From JAJEFO01 sp965221845 (GTDB taxonomy: Bacteria > Pseudomonadota > Alphaproteobacteria > Rhodobacterales > Rhodobacteraceae): a stretch of 64,000 nucleotides of DNA. Of this stretch, positions 10,080-19,577 are shown piece after piece. Every line of letters starts with the position of its first letter. Position 1 is the first letter of the stretch. The DNA is taken from the NCBI GenBank assembly GCA_965221845.1, contig OZ244919.1, positions 1,116,001 to 1,180,000 on the forward strand. The letters run 5' to 3'. The position numbers and the translations under genes were made by a program. Below the pieces are notes generated by a model. The model was not told where the DNA came from, searched no databases, and worked only from the letters and a program-made list of their open reading frames with translations.

Positions 10080-11495
10080 TCAGGCCGGTCGCGACCCGTA
10101 GGCCGCAAGCGCGCGGGCGCGGCCTTCCGCCAGATCCACCACCGGCGCGGGGCGGGCATCGGCCGGCGACAGCCCCCAGCGCTCCGGAACGGCGTCGAAG
10201 AACGAAAGCGCGGTCGCCGACGGACATGCCTCGCCCTCCGCGATCCAGCGGCGCACGTACGCGCCTTGCCCGTCGAACTTCCTCTGCTGCGCATCCGGGT
10301 TGAACACCCGGAAATAAGGCGCCGCGTCCGGGCCGCATCCCGCCGTCCACTGCCATCCCATGGCGTTCGAGGCGGGATCCCAGTCCGTCAGGCACTCCCC
10401 GAACCAGCGCTGGCCCAGCTTCCAATGCGTCATCAGGTGCTTGGTCAGGAAGCTCGCCACGATCATGCGCGCACGGTTGTGCATGTACCCGGTGACGTAG
10501 AGCTCCCGCATCGCCGCATCGACGAGGCGAACGCCCGTTCGCCCCTGCCGCCAGGCGCGAACCTCGGGCGCGCCGTCGTCCTCGGACCATGGGAACCGGT
10601 CCCATCCCTCACGCCAGTTGCGATCCAGGATCCGCGGCGTGTGCCAGGCAAGATGGTAGGCGAACTCGCGCCACGCGAGTTCCCTCAGGAAGGAAACGGC
10701 GCCGGGCATGCCTTCCCGCGCCGGCCGCGCCGCGGCATGCCAGCACGCGGCGGCGCTGATTTCTCCCCAGGCCAGATGCTCGGAGAGACGGGATGTCGCG
10801 GGTTCCGCCGGGTAGTCCCGCCGCTCGCCGTAATCGTCCATTCTCTCCGCGACGAAAGACGCCAGCCGATCCCGGGCGGCGTCCTCGCCGACCGTCACGT
10901 GCCGGGCCACCACGGAGGCGCCGCGATGCATCCGCCGCGCAAGGCCCCAGCTCGCGATGTCCGCGCTCGCCGGCCAGGCCGGCGGCGGGGGCAGTCGCCC
11001 GGGGCGGGGCAGCGGGGACCGCGCGTCGATGCGTTCGACGGCGCGCCAGAACGGCGAGTAGACCTGGAAATGCCCCCCGGCCCTGGTCTGCACCGTCCAC
11101 GGCTCGAACAGGACGCTGCCCGCGACGCTCGCGCCGTCGAGGCCCGCCTCCCGCAGGGCGGCTTTCACGGCCTTGTCGCGCGCGACCTGCGGCGCGTCGT
11201 AGGCCCGGCTCCACCGGATCGCCCGCGCACCGGTCTCCGACGCCACGTCCAGCAGCGCGGCCGCCGCGGGCCCGCGACGACAGATCAGCCTTGAGCCCGC
11301 GGCCTTCAGGGACTTCGCGAATGACTCAACGCCCAATCCGAACCGCCAGAGCGGCGCCGCGCCGTAGGCTTCGAACACCTCGTCCAGGACGAAGACGGGA
11401 ATCACCGGCCCGCCCGCATCCAGGGCCGCGCCCAGCGCCGGATTGTCCGAAAGGCGCAGATCCTTCCGGACCCACCAGATCGCCGGATCGCTCAT
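10080..11495 (-). CDS. phrB: Deoxyribodipyrimidine photolyase
   Basis: Light-dependent repair of cyclobutane pyrimidine dimers using FAD and an antenna cofactor. The N-terminal alpha/beta antenna domain opens with AIWWVRKDLRLSDNPAL. The C-terminal FAD-binding helical domain shows ARMIVASFLTKHLM, HWKLGQRWF and DPASNAMGWQWTAGCGPDAA (conserved Trp and Asn around FAD). Length 471 aa is normal. The ATG at 11495 is preceded by a GGGGAGGG ribosome site; the frame further upstream looks non-coding. It is divergent from the GlcNAc kinase gene with 65 bp between starts. Confidence 0.93.
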   Translation of the reverse strand: MSDPAIWWVRKDLRLSDNPALGAALDAGGPVIPVFVLDEVFEAYGAAPLWRFGLGVESFAKSLKAAGSRLICRRGPAAAALLDVASETGARAIRWSRAYDAPQVARDKAVKAALREAGLDGASVAGSVLFEPWTVQTRAGGHFQVYSPFWRAVERIDARSPLPRPGRLPPPPAWPASADIASWGLARRMHRGASVVARHVTVGEDAARDRLASFVAERMDDYGERRDYPAEPATSRLSEHLAWGEISAAACWHAAARPAREGMPGAVSFLRELAWREFAYHLAWHTPRILDRNWREGWDRFPWSEDDGAPEVRAWRQGRTGVRLVDAAMRELYVTGYMHNRARMIVASFLTKHLMTHWKLGQRWFGECLTDWDPASNAMGWQWTAGCGPDAAPYFRVFNPDAQQRKFDGQGAYVRRWIAEGEACPSATALSFFDAVPERWGLSPADARPAPVVDLAEGRARALAAYGSRPA

Positions 11496-11560
11496 GTGCC
11501 CTCCCCATCGGCATTCACGTGATCCCGGAAACACTGTAGAGCGGGCCGCGGAGGCAATCC

Positions 11561-12448
11561 ATGACGAACCTCGGAGTCGAGCATCTGGTCGGCATTGACG
11601 GCGGCGGTTCCGGCTGCCGCGCCGCCGTCGCGGCCATGGACGGGCGCGTGCTCGGCGCGGGCGAGGCCGGCCCCGCGAACGCGACAACCGATCTTGACGA
11701 AGCCGTCCGGAACGTCCTGGCCGCGCTCGCGGAGGCCGCGCGTGCCGCCGGCCTGCCCGACGCGGAAATTGCCGCAAGCCGGGCGCACGCAGGCGTGGCC
11801 GGAGCGCTGTCCGCCAGGGAGACCGGCCGGATCGCCGCCGCCCTCCCGATGCCCGCGACCGTCACCGATGACAGGCAGACCGCTGCAAGAGGCGCTCTCG
11901 GACGCAGAGACGGCATCCTTGCCGCCATCGGGACCGGCACGCTGGTCGTCGCCGTGCGGGGCGGCCGCGTCCGCCGCGTCGGCGGCTGGGGCCTTCAGCT
12001 GTCGGACGAGGCGTCCGGCGCCTGGCTCGGCAGAAGGCTTCTTGCGCGGGTCCTTCTTTGCCATGACGGCATGGCGGAGCCGAGCGCCCTGACCGAACGC
12101 GCATTCGCCGGATTCGGAAGGGATCCGGCACGCATCGCCGCGTTCGCTGCGTCGGCCGCGCCCTCCGAATACGCGACCCATGCGCCTGCAGTCATCGCGG
12201 CGGCGGATCGCGGCGACGCCGTTGGCGCGGAGATCGTGAACGAGGGCGCGAGATACCTTGACCGTGCCATTCACGTCCTCGGGGCGGAGCAGGGGCACGC
12301 GGTCTGCCTTGCTGGCGGCCTGGGGCCGGCCTACGCCCGAAGGCTGGACCCGGCGCTCCGCAGCCGGATCATGCAGCCCGAAGGCACGGCGCTCCACGGC
12401 GCCCTCGCCCTTGCGCGGGCATCGGTCATGGAAGGACGGGCCGCATGA
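11561..12448 (+). CDS. BadF/BcrA-type ATPase, probable N-acetylglucosamine kinase
   Basis: Belongs to the BadF/BadG/BcrA ATPase superfamily (ASKHA fold) that includes N-acetylglucosamine and glucosamine kinases. The phosphate-1 loop GIDGGGSGCRAAV is at the N-terminus; AIGTGTLVVA and a glycine-rich C-terminal adenosine region (CLAGGLGPAY) follow. The gene overlaps nagA by 4 bp (ATGA), which supports a role in phosphorylating imported amino sugar, so that the pair would make GlcNAc-6-P and then glucosamine-6-P. Length 295 aa. Substrate is inferred from context; glucosamine or a muramyl sugar is possible. Confidence 0.8.
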   Translation: MTNLGVEHLVGIDGGGSGCRAAVAAMDGRVLGAGEAGPANATTDLDEAVRNVLAALAEAARAAGLPDAEIAASRAHAGVAGALSARETGRIAAALPMPATVTDDRQTAARGALGRRDGILAAIGTGTLVVAVRGGRVRRVGGWGLQLSDEASGAWLGRRLLARVLLCHDGMAEPSALTERAFAGFGRDPARIAAFAASAAPSEYATHAPAVIAAADRGDAVGAEIVNEGARYLDRAIHVLGAEQGHAVCLAGGLGPAYARRLDPALRSRIMQPEGTALHGALALARASVMEGRAA

Positions 12449-13572
12449 GCCTCACCGCGCATCTCGGATCCCGGATATTCGACGGCGAATCCATGCACGC
12501 GAACCGGGCGCTCGTCGTCAGCGACGGGCGCATCCTGGCGATCTCGCCGCCCGACAGGATCCCGTCCGGCTGCCGCGAGGCCCGTCACGACGGTGGCACG
12601 ATCCTGCCGGGATTCGTGGATCTCCAGGTCAACGGCGGCGGCGGCAGGATGCTGGGGGACGACCCGTCCCCCGAAACGATCGCCGCGATCGCCGCAGCGC
12701 ACGCCGCGTCCGGCACGCTGGGCCTGATGCCGACTCTCGTCACCGACACGCCGGACCGCGCCCGTTCGGCTGTCGAGGCCACGCTCAAGGCCCTGGACGC
12801 AGGCGTGCCCGGCGTTCTCGGCCTGCATCTCGAAGGGCCGCATCTCGCGCCTGCCCGCGCCGGCGCCCACGACCCCGGCCTGATTCGGCCCATGGCGGAC
12901 GAGGACGAGGAATTCCTTGTCTCCGCGGCGCGCCGACTGCCGAACCTGATGGTGACGCTTGCGCCCGAGTCCACGGGCCCGGACCGGATCGCGCGGCTCG
13001 CCGCCGCCGGCGTCATCGTCGCGCTTGGCCACAGCGACTGCACCTACGACGACGCCGTTGCAGCCTTCGCCTCCGGCGCCCGCGTCACGACGCATCTCTT
13101 CAACGCCATGAGCCAGATGGGCAGCCGAACCCCCGGGCTCGCCGGCGCCGCGCTGGACAGCCCGGGGGTCACGGCCGGACTGATCGCGGACGGCGTCCAT
13201 GTGCACCCGGCGACGATCCGGGTGGCGCTCAAGGCGGCGAGGGGCCGCGTCATGCTTGTCACGGATGCCATGGCGACCGCCGGTTCGGACATCCGGAGCT
13301 TCGATCTGAACGGAAGGGTCGTGCGCCGCGCGGACGGCAGGCTCACGCTGGAGGACGGCTCGCTTGCAGGCGGCGATCTCGACATGCCGCGGGCGATTCG
13401 CAACATGCGCGGCTCGACCGACCTCGAAGAGGCCGGGATCCTTGCCATGGCGACTTCGGTTCCGGCCGACGTTCTCAGGAATGACTTCGGGCACGGCAGG
13501 CTCGCCCCGGGGCGCCCCGCCCGGGCAATTCACGTTTCGGACGACTGGCGTGCGGCAACACGCATCGCGTAG
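12445..13572 (+). CDS. nagA: N-acetylglucosamine-6-phosphate deacetylase NagA
   Basis: Amidohydrolase-superfamily enzyme that removes acetate from GlcNAc-6-P. Seen are the early metal-site region GFVDLQVNGGGG, the metal glutamate motif HLEGPHLAPARAGAH, metal and substrate histidines in VALGHSDC and THLFNAM, and the catalytic aspartate in LVTDAMATAGSD. The C-terminal beta-domain strands (LAPGRPARAIHVSDDW) are complete. Length 375 aa. It is coupled to the upstream kinase. No PTS or importer gene is in this window. Confidence 0.92.
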   Translation: MSLTAHLGSRIFDGESMHANRALVVSDGRILAISPPDRIPSGCREARHDGGTILPGFVDLQVNGGGGRMLGDDPSPETIAAIAAAHAASGTLGLMPTLVTDTPDRARSAVEATLKALDAGVPGVLGLHLEGPHLAPARAGAHDPGLIRPMADEDEEFLVSAARRLPNLMVTLAPESTGPDRIARLAAAGVIVALGHSDCTYDDAVAAFASGARVTTHLFNAMSQMGSRTPGLAGAALDSPGVTAGLIADGVHVHPATIRVALKAARGRVMLVTDAMATAGSDIRSFDLNGRVVRRADGRLTLEDGSLAGGDLDMPRAIRNMRGSTDLEEAGILAMATSVPADVLRNDFGHGRLAPGRPARAIHVSDDWRAATRIA

Positions 13573-13686
13573 GCCGCCGACCGGATGCCGGACATGCAGC
13601 CGGGCCTGCCTCGGCCCGGGCCGCCGCGGCGAAGCGGGTCAAGCGGCTCCGCAATTTCAACCGCTGCCTGCGGGCGCAGCCGCGCC

Positions 13687-16193
13687 CTGCCCATTATCCA
13701 TTCAGCGACTGGACAATGGTGTCCCACGGAACCGGTTGTGCGCGTTCCCGATGCCGGATTTCGCGGGATTCCCGGCCCCGGAGGGCCGGCCGACGGCGAT
13801 CCGGGGGCCGGAGGACGCGGCCGGCCCGTGCCTGACCGGGCGCCTCAGCCCCGTTGCGCGAGATACGGATGCAGCGCACCCGCCTCGCCGTTCTCGGCGA
13901 TGCGCTCGATGGTCTGCGCCCCGACGACCAGCCTCGCGTATCCCTCCCAGACCGTCTGGTGGCCCGGCGGGCCGTCGTTCCTCCGGTTCAGGTGGCCGCC
14001 GAGCCGGGCGACGAGGAGCAGGGCCTGCCCGAGCGACACGGCCTCGAGGTCCGGCGGGTCCTCCGGGCGCTCCCGGCCCGGGACCGGCAGGCCGCGGGCG
14101 ATGGCGAAGTCGAGCAGCATCGCGATCTCGGAGGCCGACAGCATCCTGTGGGCGGGCAGCTCCGGGGTGTGCCGCCCCATGAGCGTCAGCGCCGCCAGGC
14201 GCCAGGCGATCACCGCGTTGACCGTGACCGCGGCCTTCATCCGCGCGGCGGTGCGGAAGCCGGACTTCTCGATCCCGCAGCCGGTCTTGAGGATCCTGTG
14301 CCAGTCCTCGATGCGCCACCTCAGGGCGCAGAGGTCGAGGATGCGGCGCGCCCCGTCCGCGTCCCCGACAGGAAGCGTGGCCGGCAGCAGCCATTCCAGG
14401 CCCTCCGCCCCGGAGGGCGGCGCGGGCTCGAGGGCGTGCACCGCCGTCAGGCGGACGGGGTCGCGGCCGAGGCGCCCGCGCTCGCCCCTCGGCACGGGGA
14501 CGTCGAGCTCCAGCCAGCGCAGCTCGACGGCGGCGCGCCGCGCCTCGCGTCCGGCGAAGGCCTTCTGGCCGCGCGCGGCCCTCCGCGCCGAGGCGCGGTC
14601 GACGCGGACCTCGTGGCGCGCGCGCGGCACGGAGGCCCGCACCGTCGCGAACAGCCTGCCCCCGTCCGCCAGCACGCGGTCGGACTTCGCCCGCACGAGA
14701 AGGTCGGCGCCGCCCCTGTCGCGCCGCTCGGCGAACAGCGCCGCGATGTCCCCCTCGCGGTCCATCACCGACACGGCGGCGGTCCCGCCTGCCCGCGTCC
14801 TGACGGCGTTGGCTTCCGCGGCCAGGGCCGAGCTGTCGCGCCATCCCCTGAGCCAGCGCGCCGACTTCCTTTCCTCGGGCGGCTTGCCGCGCTCGCCGCC
14901 GCCGTCGGGGCAGTCGAACTCGATCCTCGGAACCCCGAGGGGGATGCCCTGCCCGCTGACGGCAAGCGTGCCGTGCATGTGGATGCCGAGGGTGCCCGAC
15001 CCTGCCTTCCCGCCGTTCCGCGAGATCACCCCCAGCCCCTCGCAGCCGTGGTGCGTCGCGAAGTCGAGGTCCGTGCCGTCCTGGATCAGCAGCACCGTCC
15101 CCGCGCCGCGCATGCGCTTCACCGTCCGCTCCCTGTGGCCGGCCAGGATGCCCTCCGGCGTCAGGCCGACGTGCTCGTGGTCCGCTTTCCCGATCATCCT
15201 GTAGCATCCCCGCACCGCGGCCCGGTCGCCGCAGGCCGCCGTGAAGAACGTTTTCGAAGGCGCCGCCGCCTGGATCGCGGCGCTGGCCACGAGCCGGGCG
15301 CCAGCGGGCGCACCCACACCGCCTTCGGCGGAACCCGTCCGCCCGTCTCCGCCCGCCGCCCGCGCCCCGCGCTCTCGCCCACATGGGTCCATCCCGCCGC
15401 GCACAGGCTGCCGCCGCAGTGGCCGGGGCCGACGAACGTCTCCGCCAGAAGAGGGGACACGCCGCAGCGCTCCAGGAAGTCGTCCCCGAGGCGGCGCAGG
15501 ACCGGCGCGAGCGCCTTCGGGGCCAGGTTCCGGCAGGAGACGCCGGCCCGGACCAGGAACCGCGACATGCCGACCACCCGGCCGAGCCCTGCGGCGCGGG
15601 CGGAAGCGTCCCAGCCGATCCAGGCGTCCCGCGCCGACAGCCTCGGCGCCGGGCTGGCGAACACGAACCCGCCGAGCCAGCCGTGGCCCGAGCCGATCAG
15701 GTGCCGCAGCTGCCGGCCCGCGTGCTGCGACGCGCCCAGCGGATGGTCGTCGGCGAGCATCCGCGCCAGGAGACGGCGCTCCGCCTCGCCGTCGACGGGC
15801 CGCACCTCGAGCCCGCGGACGCCGTCCACCCGCGACGGCAGGCCGACGGGCGCCGCCACGGGCGCGGCCTGCAGCCGCGGCGCCCTCAACACGCCCCTGC
15901 CCGGACCTCCGGGCGGCAGCCGGAACGCGCCCTCCGCCTCGAGCGCCGCCAGCGCCGCCATGCAGCTCGCGACCCGCGGACGCCCCAGGGCGTCGGCAAG
16001 GCCGAGCCCCTCGCACACGGCACGGGCGACCGCCATCCGCCCAGGAAAGCGCCCGGGCGGCGGAAGGCCGGCAAGGAAGGCCCGCCCGGCCTCCGACTTC
16101 AGCACCGCGGGAATGGAAGGCGATTCGGTCATGGCGGACGCAGCATCGCAGACTGTGGATCGATTGTTTAGGGGGTCAATGGGTCATGGGCAG
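13687..16193. mobile_element. IS4-family (Tn5-like) element with DUF4338 domain
   Basis: Terminal inverted repeats begin CTGCCCAT at 13687 and end ATGGGCAG at 16193; over 20 bp the ends match at 16 positions. The 2507-bp element carries one transposase region on the minus strand, split by a frameshift. No target duplication is visible: the right end abuts a truncated IS110 copy exactly at its broken edge, suggesting this element landed in the IS110 and the left flank was later lost. About 150 bp of apparently non-coding sequence separates the transposase stop from the left end. Confidence 0.75.
13845..16132 (-). pseudogene. DUF4338-IS4 transposase, one frameshift
   Basis: The first part (16132 to about 15300) has a DUF4338 domain: HPLGASQHAGRQLRHLIGSG, DAWIGWDASARAAGL, VVGMSRFLVR, CRNLAPKAL and GWTHVGESAGRGR. 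After a single-base frame change near 15300, a second frame carries a Tn5-like DDE domain: LIQDGTDLDFATH (D), SVMDREGDIAAL (D) and RWRIEDWHRILKTGCGIE (E). Both halves are otherwise intact and read as one fusion. There is no canonical slippery heptamer at the junction, so a disabling indel or sequence error is more likely than programmed shifting. The ATG at 16132 is supported by conserved N-terminal composition only. Confidence 0.75.
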
Positions 16194-17241
16194 GTTGCGG
16201 AAGTCCCGGCAGAGGAGCTCCGCGCCCGGCAGCAGGGCGTCGTTCGGGCCGATGCCCCGCAGCCTGACCAGCGCCGCCGCGTGGCGGGCGTGCGCCGGGA
16301 CCTCCGCCTCCCGTGCCGGCGCGGCGGCCTCCGCCCCGCACGCCTCCGCGGGGCCGTGATGCGCCTCCCGCGCCGCCGCATCCCGCGCCGCCTTCAGCGT
16401 CGCCGCCTTCTCCGCCTCCACCGCCTCCGTCTCCGCGACGCCCGGCTCCAGGCGGCCGGGGACGCCCGCGGTCTCCGCCCGCACCCCCGGCGGCAGCGCC
16501 GCGCCGCAGCCCGTCCTCATGCCCCCGAGCCGGTCCCGGAACCCCGCCTTCGCCGGATCCCCGGGCGGCACGCCGTGCAGCCGCAGCAGCCCCGCGACCG
16601 CGTTCGCCAGCCGCAGCCGCTCCTTCACGAGCCGCTCCCGACGCCCCGGCAGCCGCTTCGCGTCCTCCTCCGCGACCGTCGGCACCCGTACCGGCGACAT
16701 CGCGTCCCGGTCGCCGCCGTCCCGGGCCCGCAGCGCCCGCACCGTCTTCCGCGCGTCGATCCTGCCGGTCCTCGCCTTCTTCCCGCGCCGGACCACCTCA
16801 AGGCTCGCCGGGTCGCAGACCGCCACCTCCGGATCCTCGCCCTCGAGCCGGCGCGCCAGCCGGAACCCCTCGTACCCTGCCTCGCAGACCGGCATCACGC
16901 GGACGTCGCCGCCGGAGACGGCGGCGGCCCGCTCCCGCGCCTGTCCGAGCCTGCCCGGAAGGCCGTCCACGTCCAGAGCGGCGCCAGCCTGTGCAGGCCC
17001 GTCCGCGACGCGTCCGTCGGATCGCCGACCGCGAGGATCCAGCTCGTGCCGACGGCTTCCGGCGCCGCATGCACCGTGGCAGTCTCCCCATCGAAGGGGG
17101 CGGGCGAACCGTTCATTCCTCTCTCCTTTCGATCGGCAAGGGGTGCCGCCTGTCGGCCCCCTTGCCACCATATGCTGACGTCCGGACGTCCCTTCGGACC
17201 GAATCATCCCCAGACGCAGATCCCGACCAGGCTCATGGCAT
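16193..17241. mobile_element. IS110-family element, copy 1 (3'-truncated)
   Basis: Closely similar to the element at 42761-44462. The transposase-start side ends at the shared sequence CTCATGGCATCTG near 17241, after which the two copies diverge. The other side is cut at 16193, where the sequence jumps into the DUF4338-IS4 right end, so about 650 bp of the 3' half is missing. IS110 elements have no simple terminal inverted repeats, so the boundary is placed by comparing the two copies. Confidence 0.7.
16194..17116 (-). pseudogene. IS110-family transposase, truncated and frameshifted
   Basis: Starts at the ATG at 17116 behind AAAGGAGAG. The DEDD-type N-terminal domain is recognisable (ATVHAAPEAVGTSWILAVGD, VRVMPVCEAGYEGFRLARRL, DARKTVRALRA). 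The Transposase_20 half begins (LVRLRGIGPNDALLPGAELL) but is cut after CRDFRN by the neighbouring IS4 element. Near 16975 the frame shifts by -1 after HRLAPL, at exactly the same CTCTGG site as in copy 2. Not functional as it stands. Confidence 0.75.
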
Positions 17242-17250
17242 CTGGTGGCG

Positions 17251-17373
17251 CACCTCGCGACCCTGTCGTGGCTGCGCGTGAAGCCGAGGTCGGAATCCGC
17301 CGCCGGGTTCGAGATGACGTCGACGCCGCTCCAGGCCGAGGCGTTCCGGCTTCTCGGCGTCCGGCCCTCCTGA
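17251..17373 (+). pseudogene. C-terminal remnant of an IS1634-like transposase
   Basis: A 40-codon open segment ends at TGA 17371-17373 and reads HLATLSWLRVKP through TSTPLQAEAFRLLGVRPS. The pattern of LATL, then a spacer, then TPLQ, then LLGV resembles the C-terminal tail of IS1634-type transposases. It directly follows the IS110 end, so the IS110 may have inserted in it. The match is short and from memory. Confidence 0.35.
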
Positions 17374-17461
17374 AGCCGCCGATTCCTGCCCAGTGCCGTG
17401 AACCCGGATTCCGGGGTTCCCGTCCCGGAATCAATCGGGTAGCTATTGAGGCACTCTGGAA

Positions 17462-17584
17462 GTTCGGTTGGACCGGTTGCGGGACAAGGCCAGGGGCCGC
17501 AAGCAGACCGCTGCGGAAGCGCTGGTCCGCGAGGACCAGTTGTTCATAATGAAGGCTTTGGCCGCTCGCTTTCCTGACCGATGA
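17462..17584 (+). other. Unidentified coding remnant
   Basis: A short segment with coding-like composition reads LDRLRDKARGRKQTAAEAL then VREDQLFIMKALAARFPDR and stops at 17582-17584. It has no credible start and a stop just upstream in the same frame. It looks like the tail of a lost gene between mobile-element debris and metG. Not recognised. Confidence 0.2.
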
Positions 17585-17625
17585 CGATTGCCGCGTCCTG
17601 CACCGGAACGGACATTTCCGGCAGA

Positions 17626-19344
17626 TCAGTCCGGCTGCCCGGCAAATCGCTCTCGCCACGTTTCCCGTTCGTCATCGGTCGTCTTCCGGAAGAGCATGTC
17701 CGTGACGGCGATGGCATGCCCCGGCCGCAGTGCGGCGAGCGCATCGTCCATGTCCGATGGCCATGCGGTGTCGGACGAGTTCATCGCGCCAAGCATCCGG
17801 GCCGAGGCGTCCGGGATGAACGGGGCTGAGATCACGGCATAGATGCGGATCAGGTTGAGCGCGAGGCGGACGGCGACTGCCGCACGGCCGGGGTCTTCGC
17901 GGTAGGCGGTCCATGGCGCCGCAGCCTGGAGATACTCGTTGCCGGCCGCCCACAGCGCGCGCAGTTCCGCGGCGGACTTGCGGATCTCGATCGCTTCCAT
18001 ATGGGTCTCGTAGGCCTCGAGTCCCTCTCGAAGGCGCGCAGCCAGAGCCTCCTCGGCCGTCCCGGGCGCTCCCTCCGCCGGCACCGCGCCGCCAAAGCGC
18101 GACATGCAGAACTTGGTCACGCGACTCACGAAATTGCCGAGAACGTCGGCCAGGTCCTTGTTCACGCTCGCCTGGAAGTTGTCCCAGGTGAATTCGCTGT
18201 CCGAGCTTTCGGGCGCGTGGCTCAGCAGCCACCAGCGCCAGTAGTCGGCCGGAAGGATGTCAAGCGCCTGGTCCATGAAGACCCCGCGGCCGAGAGAGGT
18301 CGAGAACTGTCCGCCGTCGTAGTTCAGGTAGTTGAAAGACTTGATGTAGTCCACGAGCTTCCAGGGCTCGCCGGACCCGATGAGCGTCGCGGGGAAGCTG
18401 AGCGTGTGGAAGGGCACGTTGTCCTTGCCCATGAACTGGACGTAGCGCACGTCGTCCGCGCCCTTGTCGACCCGCCACCACCGCTCCCATTCCGCGTCTT
18501 CGGCCCCGCGCCCGTCAGCCCACTCCTTCGCGCAGGCGATGTATTCGATCGGGGCATCGAACCAGACGTAGAAGACCTTGCCTTCCATCCCGGGCCAAGG
18601 TTCGTCGCCGCGCCGCACCGGAACGCCCCAGTCGAGGTCGCGGGTGATTCCCCGGTCCTGCAGGCCGTCGCCGTCATCCAGCCACTTGCGCGCGATCGAG
18701 GTCGTCAGGACCGGCCAGTCGGTCTTGCTGTCGATCCAGTCGGAAAGCTGCTGCCGCAGGCTGCGCTGCTTGAGATAGAGGTGCCTGGTCTCCCGCATCT
18801 CGAGGTCGGTCGAGCCGGAGATCGCGGAACGCGGCCCGATCAGGTCGGTCGGGTCGAGCTGCTTCGTGCAGTTTTCGCACTGGTCCCCCCGCGCGCGTTC
18901 ATATCCGCATTCGGGGCAGGTGCCTTCGACGTACCGGTCTGGCAGGAACCGTCCGTCCGTCCTGGAATAGAGCTGGCATTCGGTGACTTCCTCTATCAGG
19001 CCGGCCTCGGCCAGCTTTCCCGCGAAATGCTGGGTCAGCCTGTGGTTCTGCGCGCTAGACGACCTGCCGTACTTGTCGAAGGAGAGGCCGAACCCGTCCG
19101 CAAGCCTCTTCTGGACGGCCCACATTTCCGCGCAGTATTCGGCGACGGGCTTGCCCGCCTTCTCCGCCGCGAGCTCCGCGGGAGTGCCGTGCTCGTCCGT
19201 GGCGCACAGGAAGAGGACCTCGTGCCCCCGGGCGCGCATGTAGCGGGCGTACAGGTCCGCGGGAAGCTGCGAGCCGACGAGATTGCCGAGATGCTTGATC
19301 CCGTTGATGTAGGGAATGGCGCTGGTGATGAGGATGCGGTCCAT
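17626..19344 (-). CDS. metG: Methionyl-tRNA synthetase
   Basis: Class I aminoacyl-tRNA synthetase charging tRNA-Met in the cytoplasm. The HIGH-type motif is PYINGIKHLGN near residue 12; the zinc knuckle region CPECGYERARGDQCENC is intact; FYVWFDAPIEYIA lines the active site. The KMSKS position reads QFSTSLGRGVF, a variant known in one MetRS subtype. The anticodon-binding helical domain follows (WDNFQASVNKDLADVLGNF). Length 572 aa. There is no C-terminal EMAP domain. Monocistronic here, with mobile-element debris downstream and a 233-bp gap to fabI upstream. Confidence 0.95.
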   Translation of the reverse strand: MDRILITSAIPYINGIKHLGNLVGSQLPADLYARYMRARGHEVLFLCATDEHGTPAELAAEKAGKPVAEYCAEMWAVQKRLADGFGLSFDKYGRSSSAQNHRLTQHFAGKLAEAGLIEEVTECQLYSRTDGRFLPDRYVEGTCPECGYERARGDQCENCTKQLDPTDLIGPRSAISGSTDLEMRETRHLYLKQRSLRQQLSDWIDSKTDWPVLTTSIARKWLDDGDGLQDRGITRDLDWGVPVRRGDEPWPGMEGKVFYVWFDAPIEYIACAKEWADGRGAEDAEWERWWRVDKGADDVRYVQFMGKDNVPFHTLSFPATLIGSGEPWKLVDYIKSFNYLNYDGGQFSTSLGRGVFMDQALDILPADYWRWWLLSHAPESSDSEFTWDNFQASVNKDLADVLGNFVSRVTKFCMSRFGGAVPAEGAPGTAEEALAARLREGLEAYETHMEAIEIRKSAAELRALWAAGNEYLQAAAPWTAYREDPGRAAVAVRLALNLIRIYAVISAPFIPDASARMLGAMNSSDTAWPSDMDDALAALRPGHAIAVTDMLFRKTTDDERETWRERFAGQPD

Positions 19345-19577
19345 CGGGGGTGCTCCTTCGGCTCGAGGCGCTCTCTAGCCCGGCCCCGGGCGGGCGTCAC
19401 CCCATGTTCCGTGATCTCAGCGCCGGACAGGAGGAGGCGCCGCGACCGCGAGGGTGGCGCGCGCATGCCGCAGCGCCGCCCGCCTGGCGGGCGTGGCATG
19501 CGACCCCGGGCCGCGCCGATGCCGCCGCGCGGCCCGAAGCGGCTTGCCGCCTGCGAACGCCCGGCCGGTTCCGGGAT

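Noticed and set aside
15194..16132. DUF4338 protein as a Druantia-type defence gene
   Set aside because: It is within IS terminal repeats and continues (after a frameshift) into a DDE transposase; no DruBCDE genes are present.
16141..16200. Target duplication for the first DUF4338-IS4 element
   Set aside because: Flanks of 13687 and 16193 do not match; the right flank is IS110 sequence, so the original left flank has been lost.
13854..17549. Very long plus-strand open frame (over 1200 codons)
   Set aside because: It runs antisense to two recognisable transposases; stop-free frames arise from high GC content and the translation is arginine/proline rich with no motif.
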